63,543 nt of DNA from Acidobacteriota bacterium. GTDB taxonomy: Bacteria; Acidobacteriota; Terriglobia; UBA7540. Each line of letters opens with the position of its first letter. Within the stretch, counting starts at the first letter, position 1. The stretch lies in contig CADDZJ010000013.1 of assembly GCA_902812415.1 (NCBI GenBank), forward strand, positions 1-63,543, in the 5' to 3' direction. The translations under genes were made by a program, and so were the position numbers. A model generated the notes under the pieces. That model saw only the letters and a program-made list of their open reading frames with translations, ran no database searches and was not told where the DNA came from. Positions 9,001 to 17,659 of the stretch are shown piece by piece.

Positions 9001-9996
9001 ATTGGTAAATTGAATGCGATTTTGATCGGCGGTGAAGTTCGAGATTAAATTCACTTTGCCCGAGGCGAATTCGGGAGTCTGAATATCAACCCCTTGCGCT
9101 CGAGCGCGGCCTGTGGCTTGAAACTTTCCTCCCTGATAATTGACCTCGCACTCCATCTGAAACTCGCCGGCTTTCACCGGCGTCAGACGTAGGGCCGCCG
9201 CCAGGCGACGAAGATTTCCCTGTGCCTGGAGCTTCGCCCACCCCTGAAGGGCGGGCTCCCATTTCAGGTTAGCCACGCCCTGCCCCGTGACGCCTGTTGA
9301 TCGCCAGATGAGATCCTTCAAGCCCAGTGTCTTCCGCGAAAATTCCAGCCTTGTTGCCACCGTCAGCGGAGGAAGAGTGTTCCGGCCGGAGACGAGTTGG
9401 ATCGGGGAAGAAGAAAAAGTTCCCCAATAGCCGCGACCAGCGCTATAACGCAGCATCACCGCTACATTGTGCGCTGTCAGGTCAAGCGGTATTTTCTGAT
9501 CATTCCAGAAGAGGTTCGTATTTTGGAGGTTCAGCGCGCTAATTGAGAGATTCATCAATTCATCCACCGCAGAACCGGCCTGATGGCGCGGACCCGGAAG
9601 ATTGGTGCTGCCGTCGCGGTATGTCCAAAGATGCGCTTCCAACCCTACGCCTGCGAAGCGCGTCAAAAGCAGCTTTCCGCGAAGCGCCGAGACCGGGTTG
9701 ATCCCAACCATAAGCGTCTGGGCTGTGAATAAAGGCGGCTGTGTGGGAGCTTCCTTTCCATGCAGGATCAATCCCTTTAGTGTGACTTGAAAAATGAAGG
9801 GCTGAATGTTGACGCTGCCCAACTGGACGCTGGCGCCGGTGAGTTTCTCAAGGTTTTGGACAATGTAGCGTTGAAGCTCAGAGTGAAACCACTGAGTTCT
9901 AAGCAGCGCAACGGAGCTTCCGTATAGCGCCAGCAGAACGATGAATATTCCCAGAATGGCGCGAACGGGCCACGAGATTTTAAAAGACTTGGTCAT
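6028..9996 (-). CDS. TamB/AsmA-like envelope protein (DUF490)
   Basis: A 1322-aa protein with one N-terminal membrane anchor (VRAILGIFIVLLALYGSSVA, residues ~12-31) followed by more than 1200 residues of repetitive beta strands and a C-terminal TamB (DUF490) domain with NRYNITRGDITM and VSRIRIDPNLLG near the end, closing in a beta-strand that ends FHRRLK. TamB-family proteins form a periplasm-spanning hydrophobic groove and act with an Omp85 partner in outer-membrane protein insertion or lipid transport. Here it is the last gene of an operon behind an Omp85 protein and a SurA-like chaperone, which supports that role. Its length is close to that of Escherichia coli TamB (about 1260). Confidence 0.9.
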   Translation of the reverse strand: MTKSFKISWPVRAILGIFIVLLALYGSSVALLRTQWFHSELQRYIVQNLEKLTGASVQLGSVNIQPFIFQVTLKGLILHGKEAPTQPPLFTAQTLMVGINPVSALRGKLLLTRFAGVGLEAHLWTYRDGSTNLPGPRHQAGSAVDELMNLSISALNLQNTNLFWNDQKIPLDLTAHNVAVMLRYSAGRGYWGTFSSSPIQLVSGRNTLPPLTVATRLEFSRKTLGLKDLIWRSTGVTGQGVANLKWEPALQGWAKLQAQGNLRRLAAALRLTPVKAGEFQMECEVNYQGGKFQATGRARAQGVDIQTPEFASGKVNLISNFTADQNRIQFTNLRVQSLGGSLEGETNVELRGKTPVFRTRGQLRDIDLAEALQVVSEWREFGKLIPVTSKVDGPIEASWNGTFHNFKSNFDLQFTAPTTPSPGRLPVTGAARGSATYTPALTISLEQAEFTSPHASLTVQGILGGSNSALNVSCSTTNFQEVAPLIEHVVGLSESVPLKLKSTATFKGLVTGSVERPNVQGHLSAGAFDYGGWSWQSFAANLEASSQRFQVSSGELRSGPSSLNFSGFVKLADWKVTQHSAIQLIAQARRSPLQGLENAFRVHYPVTGVITGGLKLAGTSASLEGSGNFQLSDGAIEQEPFNSLSGKVMISGSVWNFQDILLRKGRGSLTGWARVDLPKHSFATDLHGTHFSLAEFKRLKLRQPEEAEESESEPIQGVAEFRVQANGTFTQPQITSTLNIQGLTLEDIKLGDLEAQLTLKGKQLQGQSQLQGPAGTVRIDLKSSIEGDWTSQLSGKFSNFRLDPWFDWLGRHNLQTPVIVSGSFKGTGPLKKPREMSMEAQAQKLEVVLPGFDLKNTQPVEIRYAARTLHSNHFAMQGPSTNLGIQLAARSGPAPAVSLDAIGKTDASVLKLIDPSIQATGGLDINFHATGALTQPSLSGQIAIHSLSMRYASLPLPIAGLNGTIVLKGNRATIESLGAQSGQTSIQLTGYATIGSVPRFNLHAAFQRVRLEYPRDFTTLLSGDLRLTGSTQAGQLTGDVTVGQMFVSENFNLVNWLGEMGAPSNGVEISTEPSTSSKIRLDIHAMTNPEVRLSSRALTLEASMNMNLRGTLANPVAMGNIHIRNGQAVIAGNRYNITRGDITMTSPFQTTPVLDIEAETRVERYNIIVDVTGPVDRPKLAYRSDPPLPSEDVLSLLALGYAPQQALMRSSGTEPFGAIGASALLSQALSSQVSGRVQRLFGVSRIRIDPNLLGPTTAGGARVTIEEQVSRDLTITYSTNTAAAQQRDIRVRWDLSNKISLIGERDINGVFGFEVRFHRRLK

Positions 9997-10073
9997 CGTT
10001 GCAGCCAGGCAGCTTACATCATCCGATTTCCCTGTGCGATGTCTGCCGGGTTCGCCCGAAAATCGGCCACAGC

Positions 10074-10859
10074 TTATTGAAAAATGATGCGCACATGATG
10101 ATCTTTCCTCAATTCAGAAAGCCATTCATCAAGGAGCTGATTGATTTTCCTTTGCACTAAAATTTCCTGAATTTTATCCTGGACGTCCGCTACGGGCGGC
10201 GGAGCGCTCCGCGATTGTTTCTTAAATTCCGGCACGAAAGTCGCTCGGTAGTAATTTTCGATTTCTTCCTGCGTGACCCCGGCAGCCGGCCGTAACCGCT
10301 CATCGATCATGCGCAGGATGCGTTGTTGTTCCTCGAGATGTTCCAGAAGTTCGCTGGGACTCATCCCGACCGCGCGAAGCGCAGCTTGAAAATCGTCGTT
10401 AGTCTTGAACATCTTTCGCACCGCAGATAACCGTTCAGCCGCCTGGCGCTGGATTTCCTTTGAGTTTACGGGATAAGAGCTCAGCTCCTGCTGTAACAGC
10501 TCCTGATCGATTAATTTCGACTGTGTTTGCTGGAGGGCATTAGGATCGGGCGGCGTGGCAGGGACGCGGCCTTGAGAAAGAAACATCTCGAGGCGGTATT
10601 CACGTTCAACATCGCTCTGGGTGATGGCTGTATTCCCGATGGAGGCCACAACGCGATCCAGGATCTCCGCGCGAGCTGCAATCATCCGCCAGGCGCACAA
10701 AAGCGTCATGAGCACCAGGAGCGCCTTGGCAGGCAGAAGGCCCAAGGCAGGCTTCGGACTTCTTGCGGGAAATTCAATCGCCAGCCCAAGTCGCCTCGTC
10801 TCAATCTGCGGACGGCAGCCTTGGTGAAGCCGGCGATGTCGAGTAAAAGCTTTTATCAT
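10074..10859 (-). CDS. SurA-like periplasmic chaperone without PPIase domain
   Basis: 261 aa as read from the ATG at 10857-10859. Residues ~40-62 are a hydrophobic export segment (LPAKALLVLMTLLCAWRM) before AEILDRVVASIGNTAITQSD, the usual SurA N-terminal opening. A helical SurA_N domain follows, and the protein ends DEWLSELRKDHHVRIIFQ, resembling the final SurA helix. No parvulin domain lies between them, so it keeps the chaperone half only. The ~40 residues before the export segment are unusual, so a later non-ATG start is possible. It lies 5 bp after the BamA-like stop and 77 bp before the TamB-like start, clearly one operon. Confidence 0.8.
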   Translation of the reverse strand: MIKAFTRHRRLHQGCRPQIETRRLGLAIEFPARSPKPALGLLPAKALLVLMTLLCAWRMIAARAEILDRVVASIGNTAITQSDVEREYRLEMFLSQGRVPATPPDPNALQQTQSKLIDQELLQQELSSYPVNSKEIQRQAAERLSAVRKMFKTNDDFQAALRAVGMSPSELLEHLEEQQRILRMIDERLRPAAGVTQEEIENYYRATFVPEFKKQSRSAPPPVADVQDKIQEILVQRKINQLLDEWLSELRKDHHVRIIFQ

Positions 10860-10864
10860 ACGAT

Positions 10865-13801
10865 TCAGAAGCTCTGTCCAATGCTGATGAAGTACTGAAA
10901 CCTGGATAATTGTTGCATCTGCAAAGGGCCGCTGGGCTGCGGACGAAACTGAAAACGCGGTGCATTCAGGTCGTAACCTAAATCCAGACGTACCGGGCCG
11001 ATCGGAGTTTTATAGCGCAAACCAAAGCCGATCGCCTGCACGGTGTAATTCAGGTCTGTCGAGGATGTCTGTTTGAATTTAAGCAGCCGCATTTCCGCCA
11101 GGCTGGAATAAACATTTCCCGCATCATTAAAAAGAACCAGACCATAGCGCCCGCCGCGCAGCGGCACGCGAAGCTCCAGCGAATTGAGAAAAAGAGCATT
11201 TCCACCCACTGGAAAGCCTGTAACGGGGTCGCGTGGTCCAGCCTGATTCAAAGAGAAAGCGCGCAACGAATCCGCGCCGCCAGCAAAAAAGCGCTCCGCG
11301 AGTGGAATCTGGTTGGTGGTGAAGACCTCTGAGCTTACTCCCGGGAGGGTGATCTCGCGCGGAGCGCCGTAGGGATTTTCCACTCCAAGTTCAGTGTTCC
11401 GGGCAAAGATGAGATGGGTATTTATCCGATAGTATGTGGAGTTCTGTCCAAAAAACCGGACGAAATTGGCCTGCGAGCCCAGCTTCGTTGTAGAAACACT
11501 GGCATCCAGCAGTGAATAAGAGCCACGACTGGCGTCCGTAGGATTGTCGCGCGTGTCGTGGATGAAAGTGGATTCAAAACCGGCGTCTCGCACAGGCTGC
11601 GTAAAGAGAGGGATTTCCAGAGGGTTGATCCTGAGATCGGCCACGGAAACAAGCCGGTAGTTGTAACGGCCTACTAGAAAGGTGCTGGGATTAAATTGTT
11701 TCTCAATCGAAAGCGATGCCTGCCGGATGGTGGAAGTGAATGTCAGGATATCCCGCGTGCGGTCCACGATGCCGTCGACGTGCAGCCTCAGACTGGGATG
11801 ATTCAGAAGATGCGGAATCAGGTAGCTGGCTTCGCCTCCGGTTTCCAGGTCTGAAAGGCGGCCGCGAAGAGAAAAAGTCTGGTCGCGGCCACCCACGTTG
11901 ATCCGCGTCAGGTCGAGTGAAAGGCGCGGGCTGGCCCTGAGCTGCCCTTGTGGCTGATTTCCGCCGCCGCCCAGCTGTTGCACATCGATGCCAAAACCGT
12001 AACCCAGAGTCCAACGCCGGGCCTCTTCCACGTTTACCAGAAGGGTCTTCGCGGTTTCATCTCCTGCCGGATTTGCCGGGGCAATCTGCACAGAATCAAA
12101 AAGTCCCAGGTCATACAAGCGCCGTTGCGAATCAAAAATCTTGGATTGGCTCATCGGCTCGCCGCTCTTCACTTCGAGCTGCCGGCGGATGATGCCCGTC
12201 CGTGTATAACGGTTGCCCATCACCACCACGCGCTGAATCGTCCTCTGCACGCCAGGAGTTATTTCATACTCCACATTTACCTCATCGCGGTCCGGGGGTG
12301 AAACATGGGCCGTCACCGCAGCTTCGCTGTAACCGTGATTGGCAAAGTAGGTGAGAATGGAATTCCGATCCCTGCTAACAAGCGCTGGAGAGTAGGAATG
12401 GCCGGGAAGAGCCTGAAGAAGCGCGCGCAACTGCTTGGCTGTCTCGTCGTCCACACCCTTGAAGCTGAGCGTTCCTACTCGCGTTAGCGCGCCCTCGTGA
12501 ACGTTAAAGGTGACAAAAAGCTCGCCTTCCTTCTTGCTCAGAACCGGCGTGACGCGCGCCTGGAGAAACCCTTTCGACTGGTAGTAAGCGGTCAGAGTTT
12601 TTACATCATGATCAAGCATTTCCTGACTGAAAACGCCATGGAGATGGCTGGGAAAACTTTCAGGCTGGATGGTCACCAGCGGCGAAAGCTCTGCAGACGG
12701 AATGCTTCGATTGCCGTGAAAATCGTAGCCCTCAAATGCTGCCTGCGGACCTCGGTTCACGACGTAAGTGATATCAATTTCGTCCGGATGTTGCACCCGC
12801 AGCCATCGGGCCTTGGCTGAAAAATAGCCTTTCTCCTCAAAATAGTTTTCCAGCCGCTCGGTTCCGGCATCCAGGGAAAGAGCGTCAGTGAGCCCGTCAC
12901 GATAGACAGGCAGAATCTTCTTCAATTGAGAAGACGAAATCTTTGCGCCTTCCACGCGCACCCGGATGCGGGGTCCTGGATCAATCCGGACCACCAGCGA
13001 CTCTGTGTTGTGGGTTGAGTCGTAAATCCGTTTTTCGCTCGTGCCCGCCGCCTCCAAACGATCCTGCTTGGTGAAAAATCGGTGAATGCGATAAAGACCG
13101 CGCTGAATCTTGGCGGCAGTCAGATGCATGCCCCGATGCCAGCCGGCGATCGACATCAGCCGGGCCGGAGAAAGTCCGGTGTGTCCTTGGAACTGGACCA
13201 TACTCAACTTCGCCGGCAGTCCAGGGCGGACAGTAAAGACGATATCAGCAATCTGGACAGCAGGGTTCCTTTGAAGGGAATAGGTCACTTGCGCCTGATA
13301 ATAACCGTCGCCAGAAAGAACGTCTCGAATGCGGCCGACCGCCACCTGCAAAGCACTCCGGGAAATGGATTGCCCAAGATTCAGACGAGTGCTGCTTGCC
13401 AGGGCTTCTGGCGGCACTGCTGGCGGACTCTCATCCACGGTAACCGTTCCCAGAAAATATCGCGCTTCACCGGTGAAGATGAGGTCAACCCCGCCTGCCG
13501 CCTGCTGAATCTCGGCCTGGAGTGTTCGAAACCGGCCTGTGGAGTAAAGATTCTTTAGGCTCTGGGAAACCTTCTGCGCGTCGAGCGGCTGGCCCGCCTC
13601 CTGGACGATTTCCTTCTTGAACTCGGAGATGTTGAGTTGCGGCTGGGTTTGAAGCTGAATATGCAATACCAGCTTCCCCTGGGAGGGCGTCACCTGCTGG
13701 GCGCGGCATCGAAGCAAATTGCAGCGACCCATCAATACCATCAGCAGCAGGACGCGCAGCCCAGTCATTCGCCATGTTGTATCCAAGGGGTGAAAAGGCA
13801 T
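10865..13801 (-). CDS. BamA/TamA-family outer-membrane assembly protein (Omp85)
   Basis: 978 aa with a signal peptide (LRVLLLMVLMGRCNLLRCRA) and then a long series of POTRA domains, at least five by eye from repeated patterns such as GYYQAQVTYSL, GYFSAKARWL, GFLQARVTPVL, GYSEAAVTAHV. The last ~400 residues are an Omp85 barrel, including FFAGGADSLRAF (the conserved xRGF/xRAF-type barrel-lumen motif), and the protein ends in FISIGQSF with a terminal phenylalanine. Omp85 proteins insert beta-barrels into the outer membrane or secrete substrates. An internal ATG at 13768 would also leave a good signal peptide; neither start has a strong ribosome-binding site. First gene of the operon with the SurA-like and TamB-like genes. 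Confidence 0.9.
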   Translation of the reverse strand: MPFHPLDTTWRMTGLRVLLLMVLMGRCNLLRCRAQQVTPSQGKLVLHIQLQTQPQLNISEFKKEIVQEAGQPLDAQKVSQSLKNLYSTGRFRTLQAEIQQAAGGVDLIFTGEARYFLGTVTVDESPPAVPPEALASSTRLNLGQSISRSALQVAVGRIRDVLSGDGYYQAQVTYSLQRNPAVQIADIVFTVRPGLPAKLSMVQFQGHTGLSPARLMSIAGWHRGMHLTAAKIQRGLYRIHRFFTKQDRLEAAGTSEKRIYDSTHNTESLVVRIDPGPRIRVRVEGAKISSSQLKKILPVYRDGLTDALSLDAGTERLENYFEEKGYFSAKARWLRVQHPDEIDITYVVNRGPQAAFEGYDFHGNRSIPSAELSPLVTIQPESFPSHLHGVFSQEMLDHDVKTLTAYYQSKGFLQARVTPVLSKKEGELFVTFNVHEGALTRVGTLSFKGVDDETAKQLRALLQALPGHSYSPALVSRDRNSILTYFANHGYSEAAVTAHVSPPDRDEVNVEYEITPGVQRTIQRVVVMGNRYTRTGIIRRQLEVKSGEPMSQSKIFDSQRRLYDLGLFDSVQIAPANPAGDETAKTLLVNVEEARRWTLGYGFGIDVQQLGGGGNQPQGQLRASPRLSLDLTRINVGGRDQTFSLRGRLSDLETGGEASYLIPHLLNHPSLRLHVDGIVDRTRDILTFTSTIRQASLSIEKQFNPSTFLVGRYNYRLVSVADLRINPLEIPLFTQPVRDAGFESTFIHDTRDNPTDASRGSYSLLDASVSTTKLGSQANFVRFFGQNSTYYRINTHLIFARNTELGVENPYGAPREITLPGVSSEVFTTNQIPLAERFFAGGADSLRAFSLNQAGPRDPVTGFPVGGNALFLNSLELRVPLRGGRYGLVLFNDAGNVYSSLAEMRLLKFKQTSSTDLNYTVQAIGFGLRYKTPIGPVRLDLGYDLNAPRFQFRPQPSGPLQMQQLSRFQYFISIGQSF

Positions 13802-14115
13802 TGAGATATGAAGATATATTGTCCCCCGAGAGATATATTGCTCAACTCATTAGACCGGCGGCTGCTCTCCCGGCGATGCATCAAAGCGCCGGGAGTGCAG
13901 CCGCCGTTACAAACAAACTCTTCCTCTATTTGGAAGTGTACAGGAGCAAGGTGGATGCATCCAAATTTTTCACGAACCTGAGGACCGGCTCGGAAGTCGC
14001 AAAAGGGTTGTAAGCGACAGGCGTTGCACGGCTCCGAATAAACGGCACGCGATGGCGCGCTTCCACGGATTGCTTCTTGCGTCTCGGAATCCTTTCGAGT
14101 GTAATGGGATTGAAG
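13802..14115. promoter_or_regulatory. Divergent intergenic region, bamA-like operon / cca
   Basis: 314 bp between divergent genes. Just upstream of the Omp85 gene, two direct copies of CAATATATCT (minus strand, between about 13808 and 13848) sit where promoter or operator elements would be; TTGAGC with an AT-rich -10-like segment ~17 bp later is a weak promoter candidate. A strong hairpin lies at 13856-13906. No gene is supported in the remainder. Confidence 0.4.
13856..13906. repeat. GC-rich palindrome (REP-like)
   Basis: Two 20-bp arms, CGGCGGCTGCTCTCCCGGCG (13856-13875) and its near-perfect complement (13887-13906), with one mismatch and an 11-base loop. It resembles the core of the MITE-like element at 635-740 (alternating GCGGC and GCCG blocks), so both may belong to one palindromic family. 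Between divergent genes it cannot be a terminator for either. Confidence 0.6.
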
Positions 14116-15477
14116 ATGGACGAAAAACAAACAGCAGCGACGGAAATTCTCAGGAAATTGCGTCGGGCTGGCTTTCAAGCCTATTTTGTGGGCGGCTGCG
14201 TGCGAGATCTGGTCATGGGCGTGAAGCCTAAGGATTATGATGTTGCGACGGACGCGCATCCGGATGAGGTGCTGGAGATCTTCCCTGACGGTCTCGCGGT
14301 GGGGGCGCAGTTCGGCGTGATCCTGGTGCCGCGCAAGGAAGGTCAAGTTGAGGTTGCGACATTCCGCAGCGACGGAATCTATTCAGATGGCCGACATCCC
14401 AATGAAGTGTGCTATGCCAGGACCGCCGAAGAAGATGTCCGAAGGCGGGACTTTACCATCAATGGCCTGCTCTTAGATCCCATCGAGGAAAAGGTCATTG
14501 ACTACGTGGGCGGGCAGGAAGACATCCGCGCGCGTCGCATCCGCACGATTGGCCCTCCCCTGGAGCGCTTCAGCGAAGATCGCCTGCGAATGCTGCGCGC
14601 AGTGCGTTTCGCCGCGCGTCTTGGATTTGCGCTGGACCCCGCAATTCTCCCCGCTATTCGTGAGCTTCGGACGCTTATCGAGACGGTCAGCCATGAACGG
14701 GTGCGAGACGAGATTCTAAAAATTCTTACTGAGGGCGCTGCGCGAAAGGGAATGGAATTGTTGGACGAGACGGGTTTACTCGAAATCATTCTGCCGGAAG
14801 TAAAGGCCATGCAGGGCGTCGAGCAGCCTCCGCAATTTCATCCTGAAGGCGACGTTTGGACGCATACTCTGATGATGCTCGAAAACCTGGAGCAGCCGAG
14901 CGCGACTCTCGCTCTCGGAGTTTTGCTTCATGACGTGGGGAAGCCCCCTACCTTTTCAATCCGCGATCGCATCCGATTTGATCAGCACCCCGAGGTGGGA
15001 GCGAAAATGGCGGCGCAGATTTGCAACCGCCTGCGCTTGTCGCTGCGTCAGACAGAGCGCGTCGTCGCTCTGGTGGAAAATCACCTTCGTTTCAAGGATC
15101 TGCCGCAGATGCGTCGCTCGACGCAATTACGCTTCCTGAGGATGGAAGGCTTTGAGGAGCATTTGGAACTGCATCGTCTAGATTGCCTGGCGAGCCACGG
15201 AAATCTCAGCAATTACGAGCTTGCCCGTAAACTCCTGGATGAGACGCCCAAGGAAAACATCAAGCCCCTACCTCTGCTGCGGGGAGACGATCTCATCGCA
15301 CAGGGCTATGCGCCGGGGCCTCAATTTAAGGAAATCCTGCGGGTTATCGAGGATGCGCAACTGGAGGGCGCTATTCACACTCATGAAGACGCGCTACACC
15401 TGCTTCATGAGAAGTTCCCTCAATCGACTGATCACTTCATCCCTTCAGGTAGTGCGAGGTCGCCAAAAAATAAATGA
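14116..15477 (+). CDS. cca: CCA tRNA nucleotidyltransferase / poly(A) polymerase family with HD domain
   Basis: 453 aa from the ATG at 14116 (MDEKQTAATEILRKLRRAG), chosen because GGGA lies ~6 bp upstream and the family usually starts just before this helix; in-frame TTG 14077 and ATG 14104 are alternatives. The class II nucleotidyltransferase head has YFVGGCVRDLVMG and DYDVATDA (catalytic aspartates), then RRRDFTINGLLLDP and the RFSEDRLRMLRAVRFAARLGF motif. An HD domain follows (LGVLLHDVGKP, FDQHPEVGA). It adds or repairs the 3'-CCA of tRNAs; the tRNA-Ser in this window already encodes CCA, so repair may be its main task there. Family members can instead be poly(A) polymerases; the two are hard to separate by sequence. 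Confidence 0.88.
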   Translation: MDEKQTAATEILRKLRRAGFQAYFVGGCVRDLVMGVKPKDYDVATDAHPDEVLEIFPDGLAVGAQFGVILVPRKEGQVEVATFRSDGIYSDGRHPNEVCYARTAEEDVRRRDFTINGLLLDPIEEKVIDYVGGQEDIRARRIRTIGPPLERFSEDRLRMLRAVRFAARLGFALDPAILPAIRELRTLIETVSHERVRDEILKILTEGAARKGMELLDETGLLEIILPEVKAMQGVEQPPQFHPEGDVWTHTLMMLENLEQPSATLALGVLLHDVGKPPTFSIRDRIRFDQHPEVGAKMAAQICNRLRLSLRQTERVVALVENHLRFKDLPQMRRSTQLRFLRMEGFEEHLELHRLDCLASHGNLSNYELARKLLDETPKENIKPLPLLRGDDLIAQGYAPGPQFKEILRVIEDAQLEGAIHTHEDALHLLHEKFPQSTDHFIPSGSARSPKNK

Positions 15478-15580
15478 AGACACCCACGCCACCCATTGCT
15501 GCGATGAAGGCGCCTATCTTATATAGCAGCACCTTTCGATCCTCAGCGGTGGGCTTCTCCTCATTGATCATCTGGAACAT
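15437..15580 (-). CDS. Small single-pass membrane protein (47 aa)
   Basis: The minus strand encodes a protein starting MFQMINEEKPTAEDRKVL and ending in a TAA-free reading closed by TGA at 15437-15439. A near-consensus Shine-Dalgarno (AGGAGGG) stands 4-5 bp before the ATG at 15578-15580. The first ~16 residues are charged, then KIGAFIAAMGGVGVFIYFLA forms one membrane helix and SHYLKG follows. An upstream in-frame ATG (15608-15610) is less well placed. Its last ~40 bp are antisense to the 3' end of cca, so the two genes converge with overlap. I do not recognise the family; no function is proposed. The strong ribosome-binding site and clean helix make it a convincing gene. Confidence 0.75.
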   Translation of the reverse strand: MFQMINEEKPTAEDRKVLLYKIGAFIAAMGGVGVFIYFLATSHYLKG

Positions 15581-16037
15581 AGTACCCTCCTGCTGACCGA
15601 GCGAACTCATGGGGCCCGGAGGAGCACTGATGATTCAATTCTCGAAGTTGGCCTCCATGTTCGCTAACCAGGAGAATGACTCGTGAACCCAACCCGGCGC
15701 GTCTTGGGAGTGAACTTAGGCGCATGAGCCGCTGGCGTCGGGACTACCCTGTTGATGACTTCAATGTAACTCTTCCGTTTGAAAAGTCAAGCCCCTTTTC
15801 CGCCTTAAAATCAGGTGCTCCCCTTTTCAGCTTCTTGTCTTTAATCCTGTACAAGCGGGCGCCGGAAATCATAAAATCGTTTCAGTGCGCAGTAAGCTGC
15901 GGGCTCGCGTGGAGGGGACAGCTCTTAAGTCAAGGCCGTGCTCAAGAACTCCCCACCTCAATTTTCGGCAGGAGCTGGACGGGCTCAAAGCGAGGCTGGA
16001 GCCGAGCCAGGCCTGCTTCAGATGACAGAGAATAACC
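15581..16037. other. Gene-free stretch
   Basis: About 457 bp between the small membrane protein and the zinc-ribbon gene. An open frame on the plus strand (from 15676) has no ribosome-binding site and a composition unlike a protein. No clear promoter, repeat or RNA seen. Confidence 0.4.
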
Positions 16038-16655
16038 ATGGAAGAAAGCAAAATTAACGCTGAGGATGCTCTCATCCCCAACAGAAACACCTCATCCCCT
16101 ACCCCTGCCCTCCCTACCGAGCCCTTCCCATGCCCGAACTGCGGTCAAATGCTAGCGGCCACCTGCAAGGTCTGTGTGATTTGCCACGAGCCGGTCGATT
16201 TTTCCAAGGTGCGAAGAACGGCCACCCCATGGACGCCTGCGCCCAGGCCTCAAGAGGAGGCTTCCATCAAAGAGGTGAAATCTCAATTTTCCTGGCCCAT
16301 CTTTTTTGTAGTTGTGGCGGTTTACCTTGCAATTGCCGTCACCGCGCGAGCCTACCTGAACCCCATTCACTACGAGGCGCTTCTCAGTGCGCTCCTGGTG
16401 ATCTCTTCCGTCTGGGTGTTTTACGACGCGCACTCCAAACGCTTGCCGCATCCGGTGCGCTGGGGAGTGAGCGCGTTGCTGCTTTGGATCGTTGTATTTC
16501 CCTGGTATCTTTCTCGCCGCAGAAACCCACAGTCTCCCTGCCCGCTGATGGAAGCTGAGGGCAGCGTCTTTATCCGTGCGCTCATCTGGGTTTTGCTGAT
16601 CTTCTTCGTGCTTAGCCTGATTGCAGCAGTGGTTGTGCGCAAGCCGCCGCATTGA
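16038..16655 (+). CDS. Zinc-ribbon multi-pass membrane protein, unknown function
   Basis: 205 aa starting MEESKINAEDALIPNRN at an ATG with AGAGAA ~6 bp upstream. Residues ~31-52 hold a cysteine cluster (CPNCGQ, then CKVCVICHEP), which looks like a small zinc ribbon. After a proline-rich linker come four likely membrane segments: WPIFFVVVAVYLAIAVTAR, EALLSALLVISSVWVFY, VSALLLWIVVFPWYL and ALIWVLLIFFVLSLIAAVVV. Zinc-ribbon-plus-TM proteins of this type are common and mostly uncharacterised. It faces the convergent TPR gene and appears monocistronic. Confidence 0.75.
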   Translation: MEESKINAEDALIPNRNTSSPTPALPTEPFPCPNCGQMLAATCKVCVICHEPVDFSKVRRTATPWTPAPRPQEEASIKEVKSQFSWPIFFVVVAVYLAIAVTARAYLNPIHYEALLSALLVISSVWVFYDAHSKRLPHPVRWGVSALLLWIVVFPWYLSRRRNPQSPCPLMEAEGSVFIRALIWVLLIFFVLSLIAAVVVRKPPH

Positions 16656-16755
16656 TGAGTATTCCGCTGCAGGAGTGCGCAGCGCGTACCCTTCAAGGTG
16701 AACGCCATCCACACCTACAACTTTATGAGCCGGCCTGCGGCGCAGGCAGCGCCCT

Positions 16756-17592
16756 TCACAGGAACTCTTTTGTTGCCTGCCCTGGACGCCCAAAGCAGGT
16801 GAAGTCATATTCGGAATCCAATTCAAGCACTCGCAGCCAGGCCCGGACGGCATCGTTCGGGGCGCCAAGCTCCACAAACGAGAAGCCTAAGGCGTGATGA
16901 ACGAAGGCGTCTTGAACGCGATAGCCGAGAGCTTCGTCGTAGGCAGCGCGTGCGCCCATCCAATTTTTAAAAAGAAGACACTGATAGCCCCGCTCGCAGG
17001 CCATCGCCCATGGCCGGAGTTCCGCGCTCGGCGACATGGGAATCCGCCGCTCCTGCCTGCGCTCGAAGAGCATGCGCGCGCACTCGCGAAGATTGTCGGC
17101 AGCCGGCGAGCCGTCAAAAATCGCAATAGACTGCACCAGTTCGCGCACAGCGCGGTTCAGATCCTCCACGCCTGGATGCGGCAGATAGAGAAGCTTCAGC
17201 GCATTGCGATAATGCTCGCGACTTTCCAGGAGGGATTCAGCCTTAATCAGAAACTCTTCGGCTTTCAGGTGATGAGGATCCGCTTCCAGCGCCCGCCGGT
17301 AGCAAGCGGCAGCCGGTTCCAACTGGCCTGTCGAACCATACGCATGGCCTAGCAGATAATGCGTCATCGCATCAGCCGGGTTGTACCTCAAGGCGCGGGC
17401 CAAGGCTTCCAGCGCCAGATCAGGCTGGCGCGTTTCAAGATAACACTCCCCCAGTTGCCGCCACGCTTCAGCGTTAGTGGAATCTTCGACGACAATTTCC
17501 GAGAGGATTTTGATCGCTTCAGGGAAATCCGCGCGATAGATAGCTTCACGCGCCTGAACAAGACTCACTTTGGGATCACCACTCATGGTCAT
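16756..17592 (-). CDS. Tetratricopeptide-repeat protein
   Basis: 278 aa from ATG 17590-17592 (MTMSGDPKVSLVQA); a start six bases later (MSGDPK) is equally possible, and a longer reading would overlap the upstream gene. It contains about three N-terminal TPRs (AWRQLGECYLETRQPDLAL, HYLLGHAYGSTGQLEPAA, then HHLKAEEFLIKAE) and a further TPR-like pair near the C-terminus (FVHHALGFSFVELGAPNDA). No signal peptide, so probably cytoplasmic, acting as a protein-interaction scaffold. It follows the aldo/keto reductase gene on the same strand with a ~67-bp gap and may be co-transcribed; nothing shows a specific partner. Confidence 0.8.
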   Translation of the reverse strand: MTMSGDPKVSLVQAREAIYRADFPEAIKILSEIVVEDSTNAEAWRQLGECYLETRQPDLALEALARALRYNPADAMTHYLLGHAYGSTGQLEPAAACYRRALEADPHHLKAEEFLIKAESLLESREHYRNALKLLYLPHPGVEDLNRAVRELVQSIAIFDGSPAADNLRECARMLFERRQERRIPMSPSAELRPWAMACERGYQCLLFKNWMGARAAYDEALGYRVQDAFVHHALGFSFVELGAPNDAVRAWLRVLELDSEYDFTCFGRPGQATKEFL

Positions 17593-17659
17593 TCCATAGC
17601 AGCCGACGATGCAATCCGGCCACAAAAGAATGATCGATAATTTAACCCGCACAAGGACG

